NCBI GenBank assembly: GCA_020081605.1 | Contig: JAHREC010000062.1 | Coordinates: 3,653,758-3,717,757, forward strand | From: Albifimbria verrucaria | Taxonomy: Eukaryota > Ascomycota > Sordariomycetes > Hypocreales > Stachybotryaceae | DNA: 64,000 nt | Direction: 5' to 3' | In this document: positions 46,183 to 58,590 of the stretch, piece after piece | Position numbering within the stretch: the first letter of the stretch is position 1 | Layout of the letters: the number at the start of each line of letters is the position of its first letter | Translations under genes and position numbers: made by a program | The notes under the pieces: model-generated | What the model saw: the letters and a program-made list of their open reading frames with translations, nothing else | What the model was told of the DNA's origin: nothing | Databases searched by the model: none

Positions 46183-46808
46183 ATGGACTTTCAGGAAATC
46201 GGCGAACTGAGACGCCATCACCCTAGAAGTTCGGGAGCTGTAGACATTTTCAGCTACGAGGATATAAAAATGGGAAAGAATCCCTCGTCTGGACAAAATA
46301 TGGAATTCAACAGAACAGCATCAAACAGAGGAAATCTCGAACTAGTCTCCTCTCAAAACCCCCAAAAGGAAAAACACTTGCGATATTCATCATGCAGTCA
46401 AACACTAAGTATCAACTCCTCTCATCCATACGGCGAGAAGCCAGGTTGTAACAGTTTCCATCTAGAGAACCCAAGTCCAGTTCTATCAAGGACAAGTCCA
46501 AATCTGGCAAGGGCGCATCGTCTTCCAAGAACAATGGAAAATCTACCGGTGGCTTGTCCACGGCAGGGCATAGGTCTGACTACGTCGAATCACGGAAAAG
46601 CCAGCAGGCTCATGCAGGATCATCGCGCCGGGCATCATCAACACATGGCAACTCTTCACTATCAGAGATTGAGAGACACTATGCCGGGGCTTCGGATACT
46701 CACAATATGAGTCCGCTCTTGCGTTATCTTCTTGATCGCAAAGACAGGCCTGTGCAAGAGAAATGGATAGAAGAATATGAGAGGAGCCGGAAAGGCCCAT
46801 CGGTTTGA
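46183..46808 (+). CDS. Hypothetical Ser/Lys-rich protein
   Basis: Open from ATG 46183 (MDFQEIGELRRHHPRSSG). Near 46460-46475 the frame must slip by one base, after which it reads SIKDKSKSGKGASSSKN, SDYVESRKSQQAHAGSSRR, LSEIERHYAGASDTHNM and LLRYLLDRKDRPVQEKWIEE, with a stop at 46806-46808. Disordered, basic and Ser-rich with a short helical C-terminus. Family not recognised; start and exon structure uncertain. Confidence 0.4.
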
Positions 46809-47224
46809 GCGAGTTTTGGACAGAAGCGAGTCACAGAACTTTGGTTGCTTCGATAGGATTAGTTTCACTGTGCTCACGTCTCGGGATTTGTCTCAAACAG
46901 GATATCTCAAGCCGAGGAGATGCGAGGATTTCATGGGCTGCATAACTGTTAGGTATTCGATGCAGTTGGTTGAGTTATGACAGTTGATATATATTGTTGC
47001 ATATTGTATCACAGATGCGCGGGGTACGGTTTGCTCTCGTACTTGTACCATCTTCTGCCCCATGATATACTCTGTGATCTTTACGTAGGGACACTGATAG
47101 TCCTCTCTCTAGCCTTGGTTCCTCTTCGTCTCGTAACGCATCTTCTTTTACGCCATCCAATTTCCCTTTTTTAAGCTGTTGTAATCCTAATGGCCCTAGC
47201 TAATTCTCTTCGAGATGGAGAACG

Positions 47225-47656
47225 ATGAGGATGCGGGTTGACGACGATGACAGCAACCAATCTTCCCATACTGGAAGTTTCAATCGAACACACCGACGCC
47301 AACTCCGGAGTGACTCATGCCAAGACACTACCTTTCATGGCCACAGACGCTTGTCACATCGCGCCGAAGAAGGTCTTAGAATGATGAAGGAGGAGAAGGA
47401 GTATCTAAGACTTACCGAAAGGCTCGCCAGGGAGTCTGCAGATAGTCATAGCCTTTTTATATTATTTTGGCTCATATCATCTTTGCCGTTGCTCAGCCAT
47501 CATGAGCTTATGATTTGCTGCGTACGGAACATGTTCCGAGTGAAGAGATCTTCTATATATCCTCACGGAATTGAGATGCCTCGGGAAGGACTCAATGGAG
47601 TGTGTAGCATCATTCAGCCACAAATAGCGATCCTGTTTCGCATCAGGTGTTTTTGA
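47225..47656 (+). CDS. Hypothetical charged protein, low confidence
   Basis: ORF with NQSSHTGSFNRTHRRQLRSD, HRRLSHRAEEGLRMMKEEK and EYLRLTERLARESADS. The charged, helix-forming first 80 residues look coding. The hydrophobic tail after residue 80 may be intron or UTR read-through. It could be a downstream exon of the preceding hypothetical gene, but no splice join was found. Confidence 0.3.
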   Translation: MRMRVDDDDSNQSSHTGSFNRTHRRQLRSDSCQDTTFHGHRRLSHRAEEGLRMMKEEKEYLRLTERLARESADSHSLFILFWLISSLPLLSHHELMICCVRNMFRVKRSSIYPHGIEMPREGLNGVCSIIQPQIAILFRIRCF

Positions 47657-48498
47657 CTCAAGTATTGCTCACGTGCTTTCGCGGTCACATCACATATGAG
47701 CGCAGAGTTGCCAGGATCGATTAGAACCAATTGTCATCTTATCTTGGATCTTGCTGTTCAGCCACCGGCGGCCGGTTTGCCAGCCGAAATGCAGGCAGTC
47801 TGCAACTCTGACAGGACGGGCTATCGCACCTCAGCCCAATAGGTATGGAGCAGGGATGATCAACCTACTGCATTAGGGCATATCTCGGTGTGGTCAAAGC
47901 TTCCAAGATTCAAGCAACTCCGGGCTAGAAAGGAAAACGAACAGACCCCACCAGCCATCAATTTGAGTGCATAATATTCGTTTCCTATATTAGACTGTCC
48001 TGACTTCAGTATCACTATTCTCAAAGGGCAAAGGATCGCACTTGACTTCAATCATTCGAGGAGTACTCTGTACCTCCTACTACACTGCTAATCCTTGTCC
48101 ATCGGTTAAAGCGGACCACCCTAACCGTTGATCAAGGACTGGATGGATGCTACATTTCGAAATGGGTCACATTACATCCACTGAGTGACCCAAAGGCGGG
48201 GTGATACAGGCATCACCACCTCTGAGGTTTTTCCATCACAGCACGTGTCTGTTGCTCTACAACCAACCAACCCTGACCACACTTGCCACCTGCCGCTTTG
48301 ACGGAGATTGTCGCACATAACGTAGTATGTCGCATTTAATGTAGAGGCGAACCGATTGCGTCTTTGATACCTCGTGGGGCTCGTGAGATGGCCACAATTA
48401 TTGTACTATGGGTGAGCTATAAACGGGTCGAATCCTGCTCTCCAAGTAGTCGGTGAGGGACAATTGAAGTAGCAACAAAGCACAGCAATACAATCACA
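47657..48498. other. Intergenic / promoter of the EEP gene
   Basis: No gene. CTATAAAC at about 48417-48424 is a good TATA-box candidate about 75 bases upstream of the EEP start codon. Confidence 0.45.
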
Positions 48499-49379
48499 AT
48501 GTTTTCCCTCTTTATGAATTTTATCAGGGTCCTCCTGCTTTGTGGCCCGCCTCTAGCGCAATCGCTTGACGTTCGCCTGGTGACTTACAACATCCGTTAT
48601 GATGCTACGAACCGTGAGCCTGGTGAGGAACCATGGGCTACCCGCGTTCCTCTCATAGTCTCGCAGCTGCACCACATCACAGCTGGTCAGACCAACTCGC
48701 TCCTATGCTTCCAAGAAGCTCTTGATCACCAAGTTCAGGGTTTACGCAGCGGGCTTGGCAATGACTGGACTTGGTACGGAGTCGGCCGTGAGGGTGGCAC
48801 CAAGGGAGAATACTCCCTATTTTCTACCGTTCCTCGGTGTGGAAACTTCAGAAGGGCACGACATATTGGCTCAGCCCGACCCCCACTGTTGTCGGCTCCA
48901 AGGGGTGGGATGCAGCCTTGCCCCGTATTGTCACCATTGCTCAGTTCACAAACATTCACACTGGCTTGCCATTTATCTACATGTGCACTCACTTCGACCA
49001 CCAAGGCCAAGTTGCAAGAGAGAAGTCTGCAGACTTTATTGTCGATACTGCCAATCGTCTCTCTTTGGAGTCAAAAGGAAAAACTCCTGTCTTCCTCGGT
49101 GGTGACCTCAACATTGAGCCTGACAACCAGGCATACAAGACGCTCGCGTCCAAGCTCGGCAACGTTAGGGACAGGGTCCCCAAGGCAAGGCGCCATGGAA
49201 ATACCAAGACCTACACAGCATTCACAGAGGATAGATCGGACGATGAGGAGCTTGATCACATCTTTGTGAAGAATGGCACCGGTGTTGAGTGGAGATCGTT
49301 TGCGGTGCTGAACACGCGCTTCGATGACAACATTTTTATATCTGACCACCGCCCCGTCGTCGTGGACTTCAAGGTTTAA
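48499..49379 (+). CDS. Secreted endonuclease/exonuclease/phosphatase family protein
   Basis: ATG 48499 with a signal peptide (MFSLFMNFIRVLLLCGPPLA). EEP-fold motifs follow: RLVTYNIRYD, LLCFQEAL (catalytic Glu), YMCTHFDHQG, FLGGDLNIEP (D-x-N pair), LDHIFVKNG and ISDHRPVVVDF (terminal Asp-His). About 290 residues, no introns. A one-base break at the C run 48814-48816 separates GGTKGEY from IFYRSSVWKLQ; one added C gives the usual proline. Related fungal enzymes hydrolyse phosphodiesters of nucleic acids or lipids; the substrate is not predictable here. The signal peptide suggests extracellular action. Confidence 0.83.
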
Positions 49380-50158
49380 GACTGGAAACTCCGATGAATA
49401 ATGAGACCGCTAAATGGCAAGTAGAATTCTGTCATAAAATGAGGCTAATTAGCTTCCAAAGATTCTCTATGGCAGGGTTAATAACGTAATAAAATAAAAC
49501 AATTAAAAGATTAAAGTGAAGATGCTTCATACCGTCCATGTGCTTTGATTTACAGTTAAAGAGCTCATGATAGAGAACCGCATGATCTCGGCAAATCTCA
49601 ATACCACCTTGCTTCTGTGTTTTAGCAAATTAAAGAGTCATGTGCTACTAATTCACGACAACAGGATATGAGTGGGTCGTTAACTCATTGTTTCGAGCGA
49701 TGTAACTAATATCCTAATCAACCTGCTACAGACGCGTAGAAGATTAGGGTTAGAACATTCTCGCTATTAACAAGACGGAGGCAGCCAATTCGAAGAAGTT
49801 GCAATTGGATATGCCATTAAAACACTATACCAAATCAAACCAGGACATGTTTACAAATTTGATTGGCAACCAGAGGAGCAGAAATACCGTTTCGAAGATT
49901 AATACCAATAGAGAGATATTTCGTTCTAAAACTAAGTTCCCACAATGATTATGATTTTGTAGCGAGTTCCTAATATTAGAATAAAGTCCTGATTCATGTC
50001 ATCCCTGATCGTGAAAATGCTTCGAAGGCTATAAGTCTCAATATCAGCCCAGCAACGATACCTAATGCGATCTTCGGGTTAATCTTTGCTTTTTTACAAA
50101 AATTAGGTAAAAAATGACGGTTAATTAGCGCTCCATCGTCGTAATAGTAGTGAGGGCA
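49380..50158. other. AT-rich intergenic region
   Basis: AT-rich spacer between convergent 3' ends; nothing coding. Confidence 0.5.
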
Positions 50159-52389
50159 TCAGCCTGGGTCGTTGGTGTAGCGGAGAATGGCGTCTCTAAT
50201 GTGAGCTTCTATAGCATTATACCAGGGATTGTAGTTTACAGACTGGTCCGTGAACGAGTAGTAAGGTACCACCTGCTTGAGCTGTTTTAGGGAATGCTCA
50301 AATATAGCGTCCGGTGACGTCTTCCGTGAGGCCGAGGATAATGAGTTGTGCATTACACCTGGAGGCACAAATGGTCGGAACAAATGTAGGACAGTAATGT
50401 GATACAAGATGCTTATCCTAGTCAGATCCTTGAAGGATTTGAAGGATGTGGTTTAAATAGTGTACCGGAACTTACTGAAAGAGAAGAATGTGCTTAATAG
50501 CATACAGGCCGCACACAGAATCTTGGTTTAGTTTGCCCGCCAAGGAGAAAAGTTCGTGGAACTTCTGTTCTGCAAACGCAAGTGGAACACTAAGTGTCTC
50601 CGAGTTCACTCCAAAGCCGGAATAAAGGGCCAAAATTTGCTGATATATCCTCCAGAAATTGCAAAATTTGAGAAACATTGGACTCAAGAAAGCTGGAGGC
50701 CGACAAGTTGCCGAATTCGAAATGGGCTTCCCATCGTTCTCAATGCTACAATTAAGGGACGAAGTAGGTATTGTGGGAGGAGAGAGCGCCGGGGCTCTGA
50801 GAACCACGATCGAATGTAGGCTGCAGCAATTAGTAATTTAATTTCAAAGCCTAGTGGGAACTACAGACAATTGAACGCAGCTAATCAAACTTACTAGAGA
50901 AGTATCTAGCCATAAAAGTCTGGGCCACCACGTTCAAAGCGAAGGTTGCCTATCTTACAGAGCAATGGAGGTGACAACGAAACGATATTAACGTACCTAA
51001 GCCAGCCGTATGTGCTCCAGGCTACCTGAAAGGTAGCTCTGAGCTGTTCGATTGGCATTTTCCGGATAGCTTCAACTGTAGGGTTGCAGTTTGGCATTCC
51101 TAAGATATGTGTTTCCAAGAATATCCTCCGGCTATCCTCAACAAGCTCGCGGGATAACTCATCCTTTTTCATTACCCAGGATGCTCCTGATAGTAAATTG
51201 ATGGCAGCGAGTGCAATGAGCGATGAAGCGGGGCCTTGTGCCCTCCATAATCGAGTAGACTCGTGAAGGAAGGCGAGGCTAAAGGCCACAACTCTTGAAT
51301 CAAATTCACCGTAACTGAGCTACCATAAGGTGTTAGCTATTGTTATATGAACCTTTGTTGCCACTTACACATGCTTGGCATAATAACGCGTTGAAGAGGA
51401 ATGCAGTGCAGTACTCCGGATTCCTGTCATTCAATCCTGTCAAGAAGAGGTCAGCGTCAAAAAAACCTGTCAAAGGATGGTAATTTTCAAGGTAGTTCGA
51501 TATAGCACGTGCCGCCAGCTCGTCATGAATCGGAATTGTCGTCCAGTACTTTACATCCAAGTTGCTGAGGCGGGCGTCGCAGTACTGCAAATGCTGGGAA
51601 GACCCGGTAATGATAGACTCTACGCCTTCAGTTCCTTCACGAAAAGGAGATACTGTATTAGAGGAAAAGAGTTTCGAGTCGACGCCATCATTTGTGCTCA
51701 AACTGGAAGGGGTTATTGGGTTCATCTGCACCACCGCTGGTCCGGGGTGATTCGTGGGTTGCAAAGTGTCCCTTAAGAAACCATCAGTGTCGATCGAGGG
51801 AAAGTCTGAAGCAGCCGTGGTTGAGTGGGTGTTACACTGCGGTAGTGTTAATTCGAAGACCTTATCATGTTCGGCTGGGCGTAGTGCTAGCTGAATGGTC
51901 GGTGGTTGTGTTGTTCGAGAGGACAACGATGCTGTGGCAGCAGTAAGACTAGGCATTGCCCGCAACCGATGTAGGACAGTGACAATTTCGGCTTCAGGAG
52001 CGGAGCGGAGTTGGTCTAGGATCTCTTTGTGGCGTGCTAGTTGGCCTTGGGCCACTTGAAGCTGGTTTTGAAGAGCGTCCCGCGGGCCCTCGTCTTTCTT
52101 GTTCGTGACATACTCGCAGCAGGCCTTGATATTACTGCAAGGCCGACAAGCTGGACGTTCACCATCGCACTATACCAGAGAGAAGAAGAGTTAGTGATTG
52201 GGTGTATGACGTAGGAACATTTTGCGGACAAACAGCGATTCTCTTCGAGCGACACCGATTGCATGCCACGCGAGTGTTTAAGCGCCGACGCTTGGGAATT
52301 GGTTGTTGAATCTGACCACCCTGGGCTTCCTGAGAGTCCGAGCCAGGTTGTGCTGTTTTAGGGCGGATGGGATGGTAAAGCTTGTCCAT
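50159..52389 (-). CDS. Zn2Cys6 transcription factor (paralogue of the gene at 52712)
   Basis: ATG 52389 (MDKLYHPIRPKT). The N-terminal binuclear cluster is RVACNRCRSKR, an intron near 52172-52223, then CDGERPACRPC and NIKACCEYV. It is followed by a coiled-coil linker (QNQLQVAQGQLARHKEILDQ). The middle homology region reads YCDARLSNLDVKYWTTIPI, AISNYLENYHPLTGFFDADL and CTAFLFNALLCQACVS, and terminal exons end LRYTNDPG at 50159. Several introns between 51300 and 50400. No frame break was needed in the N-terminal half. The same architecture and many aligned phrases occur in the head-to-head neighbour, so the pair arose by duplication. Target genes unknown. Confidence 0.8.
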
Positions 52390-52711
52390 ACCACAACATT
52401 TCAATAGACGTGCGGTATTGAAAGATGGTGCAGCTTATGATGGCCGTGTCGAGCTAGTGATTAGAGATGAGCCCTTGAAAGACCGAAACTAGGTCTGTCA
52501 GCGCAACGCCGGTTCTTATTGGTGGGCTTCTGTCCGGAGCAAGGCCCAATGTTATTCATTAGATTAGCTGCCAATCTTAACGGCATATCCACTGATGGCC
52601 TTGACAAGTTATAAATGCGTTCTTTGTCTTTGGTTTTATCAAATGCCCAGAGGCCCTCTAGTGACACTCGTAACCCATTAATCTACAGTTAAGTTCATCA
52701 TCATTAGCGGC
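52390..52711. promoter_or_regulatory. Bidirectional promoter between paralogous regulators
   Basis: 322 bases separating two divergent Zn2Cys6 genes; the only upstream space available to both. No specific CGG inverted or everted repeat was resolved by eye. Confidence 0.5.
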
Positions 52712-55179
52712 ATGTCACAACCTTTCACCCGAATCCTGCCAGACTCTAAGCATGAGGATGAATTGTTACCCCCAAGGTCCGTCGAGACCACTAACAAAAC
52801 CACGGCCTCATACGGTCGTTGCTTGCCACAACTGCAGGGCAAAAAAGTTTCCGTAAGTAACTTCCGTACCGCCCTCCTTCGTGAGGCCGTACCCTGGTTC
52901 TAAATCTACTTTACTCCTAGTGTGATGGGTCTAGGCCGGCTTGTGCCCGCTGCCGCAAGAAAACTCTACACTGTATCTATGCGACGAAAAGCGCTGAAGA
53001 AACACCTCACGAAGCTCTTAAGCGTGAACTCAGTGAGGTACAAGAGACCCTACAGCAACATACAGATATCCTACAGCATCTTCAATCAGCCCCTTATTCA
53101 GAGGCTCTTTCCACCGTTCACCGCCTACGGTCAACTCCAGACGCAGCCTCCGTTTTATCTTCAATCAGATATGGTTTGGCGAGGAGACGTCCATCAGACC
53201 TCAGAACAGCCCGAGCCATCGCACAATTCAACCAGCCAGGCTTAGAATTTGAATTGACGGTACGGCATGCTAATGCATATCCAACCTTGAAGCAACTAGA
53301 CATGGCATCTCTTGACTTGGACAGTATCTTCGAGGGCTATAAACTCAATCTCCCCAGCAGAACCACATGGTTCCATTACTCGCAGAATACAACAGCTCCC
53401 CGGCCACAGCAGACAAAACCACGAATCGATCGTGTGGTGAGCTGATTACAAACCCACCATCTCCACTCCGTGGTGTTCCTAATAATACGACATCACCGGT
53501 ATCTGGCCCTGCTCGGGACAGATTCTATTGTGATCCGAGGCTGAAAAATATCAATTTTGGGTATTGGACCACGGTCCCTGTAAGCAATGGGTTTGCTGCA
53601 AGCCTGATTTCTCTTTTTCTTGAGAACGAATATGGAATAGTGGCCACTTTCGACGTTGAGACGTTACTAACAGACATGGTCGCGTGTCATTTTGATTTCT
53701 GTTCATCTTTCCTTGTCAATTCACTGCTATGCCTAGCAAGTGTAAGCCTGATTCTCTCAATGACCCTGTGCTGAACTTGACCTTATTTCCTTGCTAGCAA
53801 TGTTATATACCGCTAGACTCTAGAGCTTTCTCTCTTTCCGTTGCCTTTATGGCAGAAGCAGAACGTTTTTGGAAAGTTGAGCGACTATCCAGCTCGGTGA
53901 CTAGCCTCGCGGCAGTGTCCACACTATGCATTGCAGCTATTATGCATGGAAAAGACGGATTTTCCCTGCGATTATTGGAAGACAGTCTCGCAATGGCAGA
54001 GCGAATGCGCCTTCTAAACGTTGTGCATACACCGGATCTTATTGATGAGTTCCAAAGCCTGTCACCTAACGACCTACGAGCGCTTTCCTATGCCGCTTGG
54101 GAACTTACAGCTGGTTAAGGTAAAGATTCATCAAGAACATTCTACTCGCATGATTGGGCGGTTAACCTTGAATGGTTGAAAGCTCAATTACGGTGTCTCC
54201 ATGGTGGTAAATTCAGAACGTAGGGTACCGGGCTAATATCTCTTAATAGCATACATGGGAGCTATTATCCACATGATCCAATTGAATTTCCTCCATTATT
54301 ACCCATACCCGGTGATATCAATGGATCCAATACCTTGCAGCGGCCAGTTAATCCACAGCCAGAATACACCGGTTGTGCGTTTGCCGCGTGGTGCAAGCTG
54401 TGGTCCATCTCCCATGAAATCCAGGCTGCGTATCATAATCGAGATGGAAAACCACCACAGGATTTGGCACCTGTCGTATTTGTCGAAGAAACATATCATA
54501 AGCTGTTGCAATGGGCTGATGATCTAACTGAGCCCTTAACTCGAGACAAATTTCGTCATCCACACGCGCTTGTTCTCCAGTGAGTAGATGTCTCCACCAG
54601 CTTGAAATAGCTACAGTGTCTGACACGTTGTCTAGTGCACACTATCACATAATCATCCTTGACCTGTTCCGGCCCTTCCTTGAAGGCGCTGAGCAAATTC
54701 ATTTCAGGTCTTTCTCGGATAACGGTTCCCTAACGACAGCCTTCAATGCTTCGTTCAAACAGCTCCAAATGATCTTGGTAGATTATTGTACAAGTCGCGA
54801 CCCCAGGATTTATAATTTTTACATGAACGGTGCCGTTCTGCACATCATGCATATTATTCTAAAGGATAGCAATATCCCTGAGAGGCGCTTTTACCTGGAA
54901 CTCTGTATGAGGTGGATGAGTGAGCTTTACCCTCGTAATGCAGCAATTGGTAAAACCGCTCAAGCATATATGACAATAGCCATTGCCTCTGGCAGCTTGA
55001 CTAGTGCTGAAGCAATCGGCTATATTGATGCCCTGCAGCAGCGTGGGCGTCATTTTGACCTAGCCGAGGTTGTTGTCTCCTGTATTGTTGATTTTGATCG
55101 CGCTTTAACATCCAAGAATCATGGACGGGCGCAGGAACTGGCTACACGATTCGAAGAATTGGCCTTTTTAGATATATAA
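52712..55179 (+). CDS. Zn2Cys6 transcription factor (paralogue of the gene ending at 52389)
   Basis: The zinc cluster VVACHNCRAKKVS (around 52815-52852) is spliced across about 52854-52919 to CDGSRPACARCRKKTLHC, followed by a coiled coil (SEVQETLQQHTDILQHLQ). The regulatory region has DPRLKNINFGYWTTVPV, LISLFLENEYGIVATFDVET, CSSFLVNSLLCLAS and, after an intron near 53740-53798, FMAEAERFWKVERLSSS. Later exons read FAAWCKLWSISHEIQAAY and HIIILDLFRPFLEGAE, ending RFEELAFLDI at 55179. The first ~30 residues from ATG 52712 are in a different frame from the cluster, and the A run 52841-52846 is one base short, so the exact N-terminus is uncertain. Clearly homologous to the divergent neighbour. Confidence 0.78.
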
Positions 55180-55614
55180 GTAATAATAATTCTCGTGAAC
55201 CAATAACTATCTTCTAGAAAGATAACATGACAATATTTATCAGGCGTACATTTATCAGGTAAAGTAATTTGTCTCCCTGAAGGATTTGATTCCAGTCTTC
55301 GAAACTTTAAGGTGTTCTAATCGCAAAAGTGATATGCTCAGAATGAATACTTGGATAATCGTTAAAATCATACATTTGTCAACAACTAAGACCTAGTAGA
55401 GTCCCCTACTTAAAACTAGCCACGAGAACTTTGGTGGGGAGTACTTTCAGCAATTGCAAGAGCAGGTTACATTTATACTCTAAGAGACTCAACAAGTAAC
55501 CGGATACAACTGTCAAGTCCCGGTAACTCTTCGCAATATAAATATCACGCTACATCCGCATTGCAATAGATCTACTTTAGGGATAGACACTGAAGGTCAA
55601 ACAGCTGCTATCTT
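55180..55614. other. Intergenic between convergent genes
   Basis: 3' regions of the Zn2Cys6 and HET genes. Nothing coding. Confidence 0.5.
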
Positions 55615-57733
55615 TCAACAGAAAATAAATGTTTGTTTCATGTAAATCCCAGATTCCAAGCCAGATATTGCCTCCCCATCCATGAAACCCTGGACATACG
55701 CCTCACCAACCACTTCGTACATATCTCCTTTTGATCTAATAACAAGAGGTGTACTGCACCCAAAAATAATAGCTATCTTGTCGCCCACCTGCAACTGGTT
55801 GACTCCTAGGAGATCAAACATGTCGTCAGGACCCCAACCAAAATATCCGCGAGCTGTTAATAGAAACCTTCGCTGTGCAACAGTTCTTTGTGAACTACAA
55901 TAGGCTTCCATATATGTGACCTCATCGGCTTCTACTGGGATTGTGTCGGTGAAGAAATCTCCCAGTCGGTTTTCTCCAAGCATGAGCTCATCATTAGCAC
56001 AACGCCAGCCTTCCCATTTAAAGTAATAACCTTTCTGCTCGGCTAACCAGTTCCATCCTCGCTGGGCAAACTGAGGCAGGGCCGCCGAAAATGAGCTAGG
56101 GAGGCTGAGCAACGCTGAATGACGCTCCTGGGCCCTAATACCCACTGATACCGTAGATAACAGCAGTGTGTGCCATAGAGCACGTGCTGTGTCTTCATAA
56201 TTGCCATATGCGCTCTTCCATGAAGGGTCTTGGACAAGGCTATCCATGTCCCAGTCGAAAAAGCCGGCCTCGGTTGCACCTAATCCAGAAACCTCATCCA
56301 AGATGAACCCTTGGCATTGCATCAGCCTCCAATCGTCACAAAACGTATATGAGGCCGGCAGTCGACTGTGGGCACAGAATATTGTATCAGGATCTGGCTC
56401 TGGTGTCGAAGGATCCCACAGCGGTGTGGCAGGCAAGTATTCCGGTCGAGAAAAGCGATTTCTGCCTTTCCAAGTCCAATCTGCTGCCCAAGATGGTGTA
56501 CCTGTTGTACCCCAAGGGTTACCTTGCCGAAGTGGCTCCAGGTTGTCGGCATGTGTAATGAAAGCTTTTGCAACTGTGGCAAATAGCTTTTGAGGCTCGT
56601 AATTGTAGGCTCTGATCATCTGCTTCGTGATACGCCGATCCATCATTCCCGCCAAAGCGAACACCTTGTCACGGACATCCCGACAACGCCCAACTTTGGC
56701 TAGGTCTAGAAACCGACGGAAACCCATCCTTCTTTTTCCTGATTCTTCATCCTCGTATAATTGGCGGAGATCAAAATGGACAATATGGAGGCCTCGAGTG
56801 GTCCATATCGGCTCTCCTTGCTCATTTCCCAACTTCGCTCCGACTCTCAAAGCTTTGTCTTTCAAAGACCAATTAGAACCGTAATAGAGGACACTAATCC
56901 CCTTGCAAAAAGTCTTCCAGTCGACAATTTGGTCCCCGAGACGCAGAAAGGTAGATGAAGCTCCCATGATGACTTCCTGAAAGATCCAGAGACGAGTCCA
57001 GTACTTTTGAGCCATTAAATCATTCAGAGCCTGGAGGTACTGAGATTTAGAAGGTCCATCTTGTTTAGCACGCAGTTTCTCTAGATTCCTCTGATCCCTT
57101 GCAGGGACGCCATCATCCGGACCAAGGGAAAAGCAAGACTGATATTATCAGACTTTTCCGCTTCTCCGAGCCAAGACATCACCGCCCATGCACTTCCGTA
57201 AATGTCTCCCATTTTTGGACTTGGTGTGCTTGCTCCTCCGTGTCAAGCTGGTTGATACATACAGCGTCTGCCCACAGTTTGTAACTCTTGTCAAACATTT
57301 TGTCTTTTGCAAATGTTCGCAAGGCCGCCTCCAAATTCTCAGTAACCATTACCACATTACTGTTTAATATGATTGGTTTCTGTCTCTTGGGGTTGCCCCA
57401 TACGTAGGATAGCGCAGCGAAGTCACCCCATTGGTATCTGAAGGTCGATTGTTCGGCAACCATTTCTAGAGGCTCGCCTTTGGTCGGGCTTTGGGAGCTG
57501 TTTGATTGTATCCATTTTGACTTGATTTGTCGAGGCGACTGTGTTGTTAAGTGATTAGATCTTATGAAATCGGTATATTCTGGCCGGAAGTCTTGTAACG
57601 AGAACGTTTCGAGGCTGCAGCAAAGGAGTTCATTGGGCCGCGCATTGTTGATGCTTATCAACCTTATTTCCTCCTTGTTCCCATCAAGAGGCATATAAAG
57701 ACATTCGCTGCCCCCAGACATGACTCTGTCCAT
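55615..57733 (-). CDS. HET-domain (heterokaryon incompatibility) protein
   Basis: Start ATG at 57733 (MDRVMSGG); a second in-frame ATG lies at 57721. The HET domain is recognisable from FAALSYVWGNPKRQ, KSYKLWADAVCINQLDTEE and GDIYGSAWAVMSWLGEAEKS to YWTRLWIFQEVIMGA. The C-terminal ~400 residues (GRCRDVRDKVFALAGMMD, WAADWTWKG, and near the end DKIAIIFGCSTPLVIR) follow the usual pattern of the long HET family. Two one-base breaks lie in the linker, at the T run 57212-57216 and the G run 57104-57106; otherwise the 466-residue C-terminal ORF is intact and intronless. HET proteins mediate allorecognition cell death; no NACHT or WD partner domain is attached here. Specificity unknown. Confidence 0.85.
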
Positions 57734-58590
57734 GGATTCGCCAAATGCTGCTGATGAGACCCCGCCTCTTGGCCCGGCGATGAACCACAATTGTGCGGGA
57801 AATTTATTCTACCGATTCCGCATCATGCTGCCAAGCAATTCTATGATAGGCGGCCTTTTATATCAAATCCGGCTTTGAGCAGGGCTGTGCTGGACTGAGC
57901 GTAACTGCACCTGTAACAGCCTCTAGATCTTATGCAAGTCGTTCAGATTGCATCGATGAGCGCGTATTTTACAATATCCTACCCAATTGTTCATAGGCTA
58001 AAACAGGCCTGCTTGACATTCTATAAATAGTTGACTCAATATCACTCGTGACAGTGCCACAGTAGCCAAATTAGGCCAAAAACGTATCTGCCGAAGTCGT
58101 GACTTGAAGATTTCTGTGAAATATGGTAAGAATAATGAACATTTCTGCTATATCGATTGATAGAATAATAGAAGTACCAGATGTAAATTTTATTGGTCCG
58201 AAATATAACTCTCATTCTTGCTCTTCCGTGCCAGCTGGGTTCTATGTGTAGACTATGAAGAAGCAAGATGTGCCACCCATTGATGTCGCATATTTAAGTG
58301 ATATGGGGGCATTGGTTCCGAACAGGTTACACACAGCGGACAATTAATTTCCCTATCATTGAGAATTTACAATTCAGTACTCATTTGGGTAGAAACCACC
58401 ATTTAAGCCGAAGTCCCTTAACCACTTGCCCCGTCATTTGGATTCGGCATTGGCTTTTGTCATCCCCGCGTTACTATAATAACATGTAGTTGTCCACATA
58501 AGTTACCAGATCCTCCATAGTCTCTTATCTCCCTATTGGTTCCCCCGCAGAGGTGTTTGCGTCCTCTACCTGACATTTCATCCCACAACC
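57734..58590. other. Intergenic, divergent HET and GH62 promoters
   Basis: No gene supported; upstream regions of two divergent genes. Confidence 0.45.
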
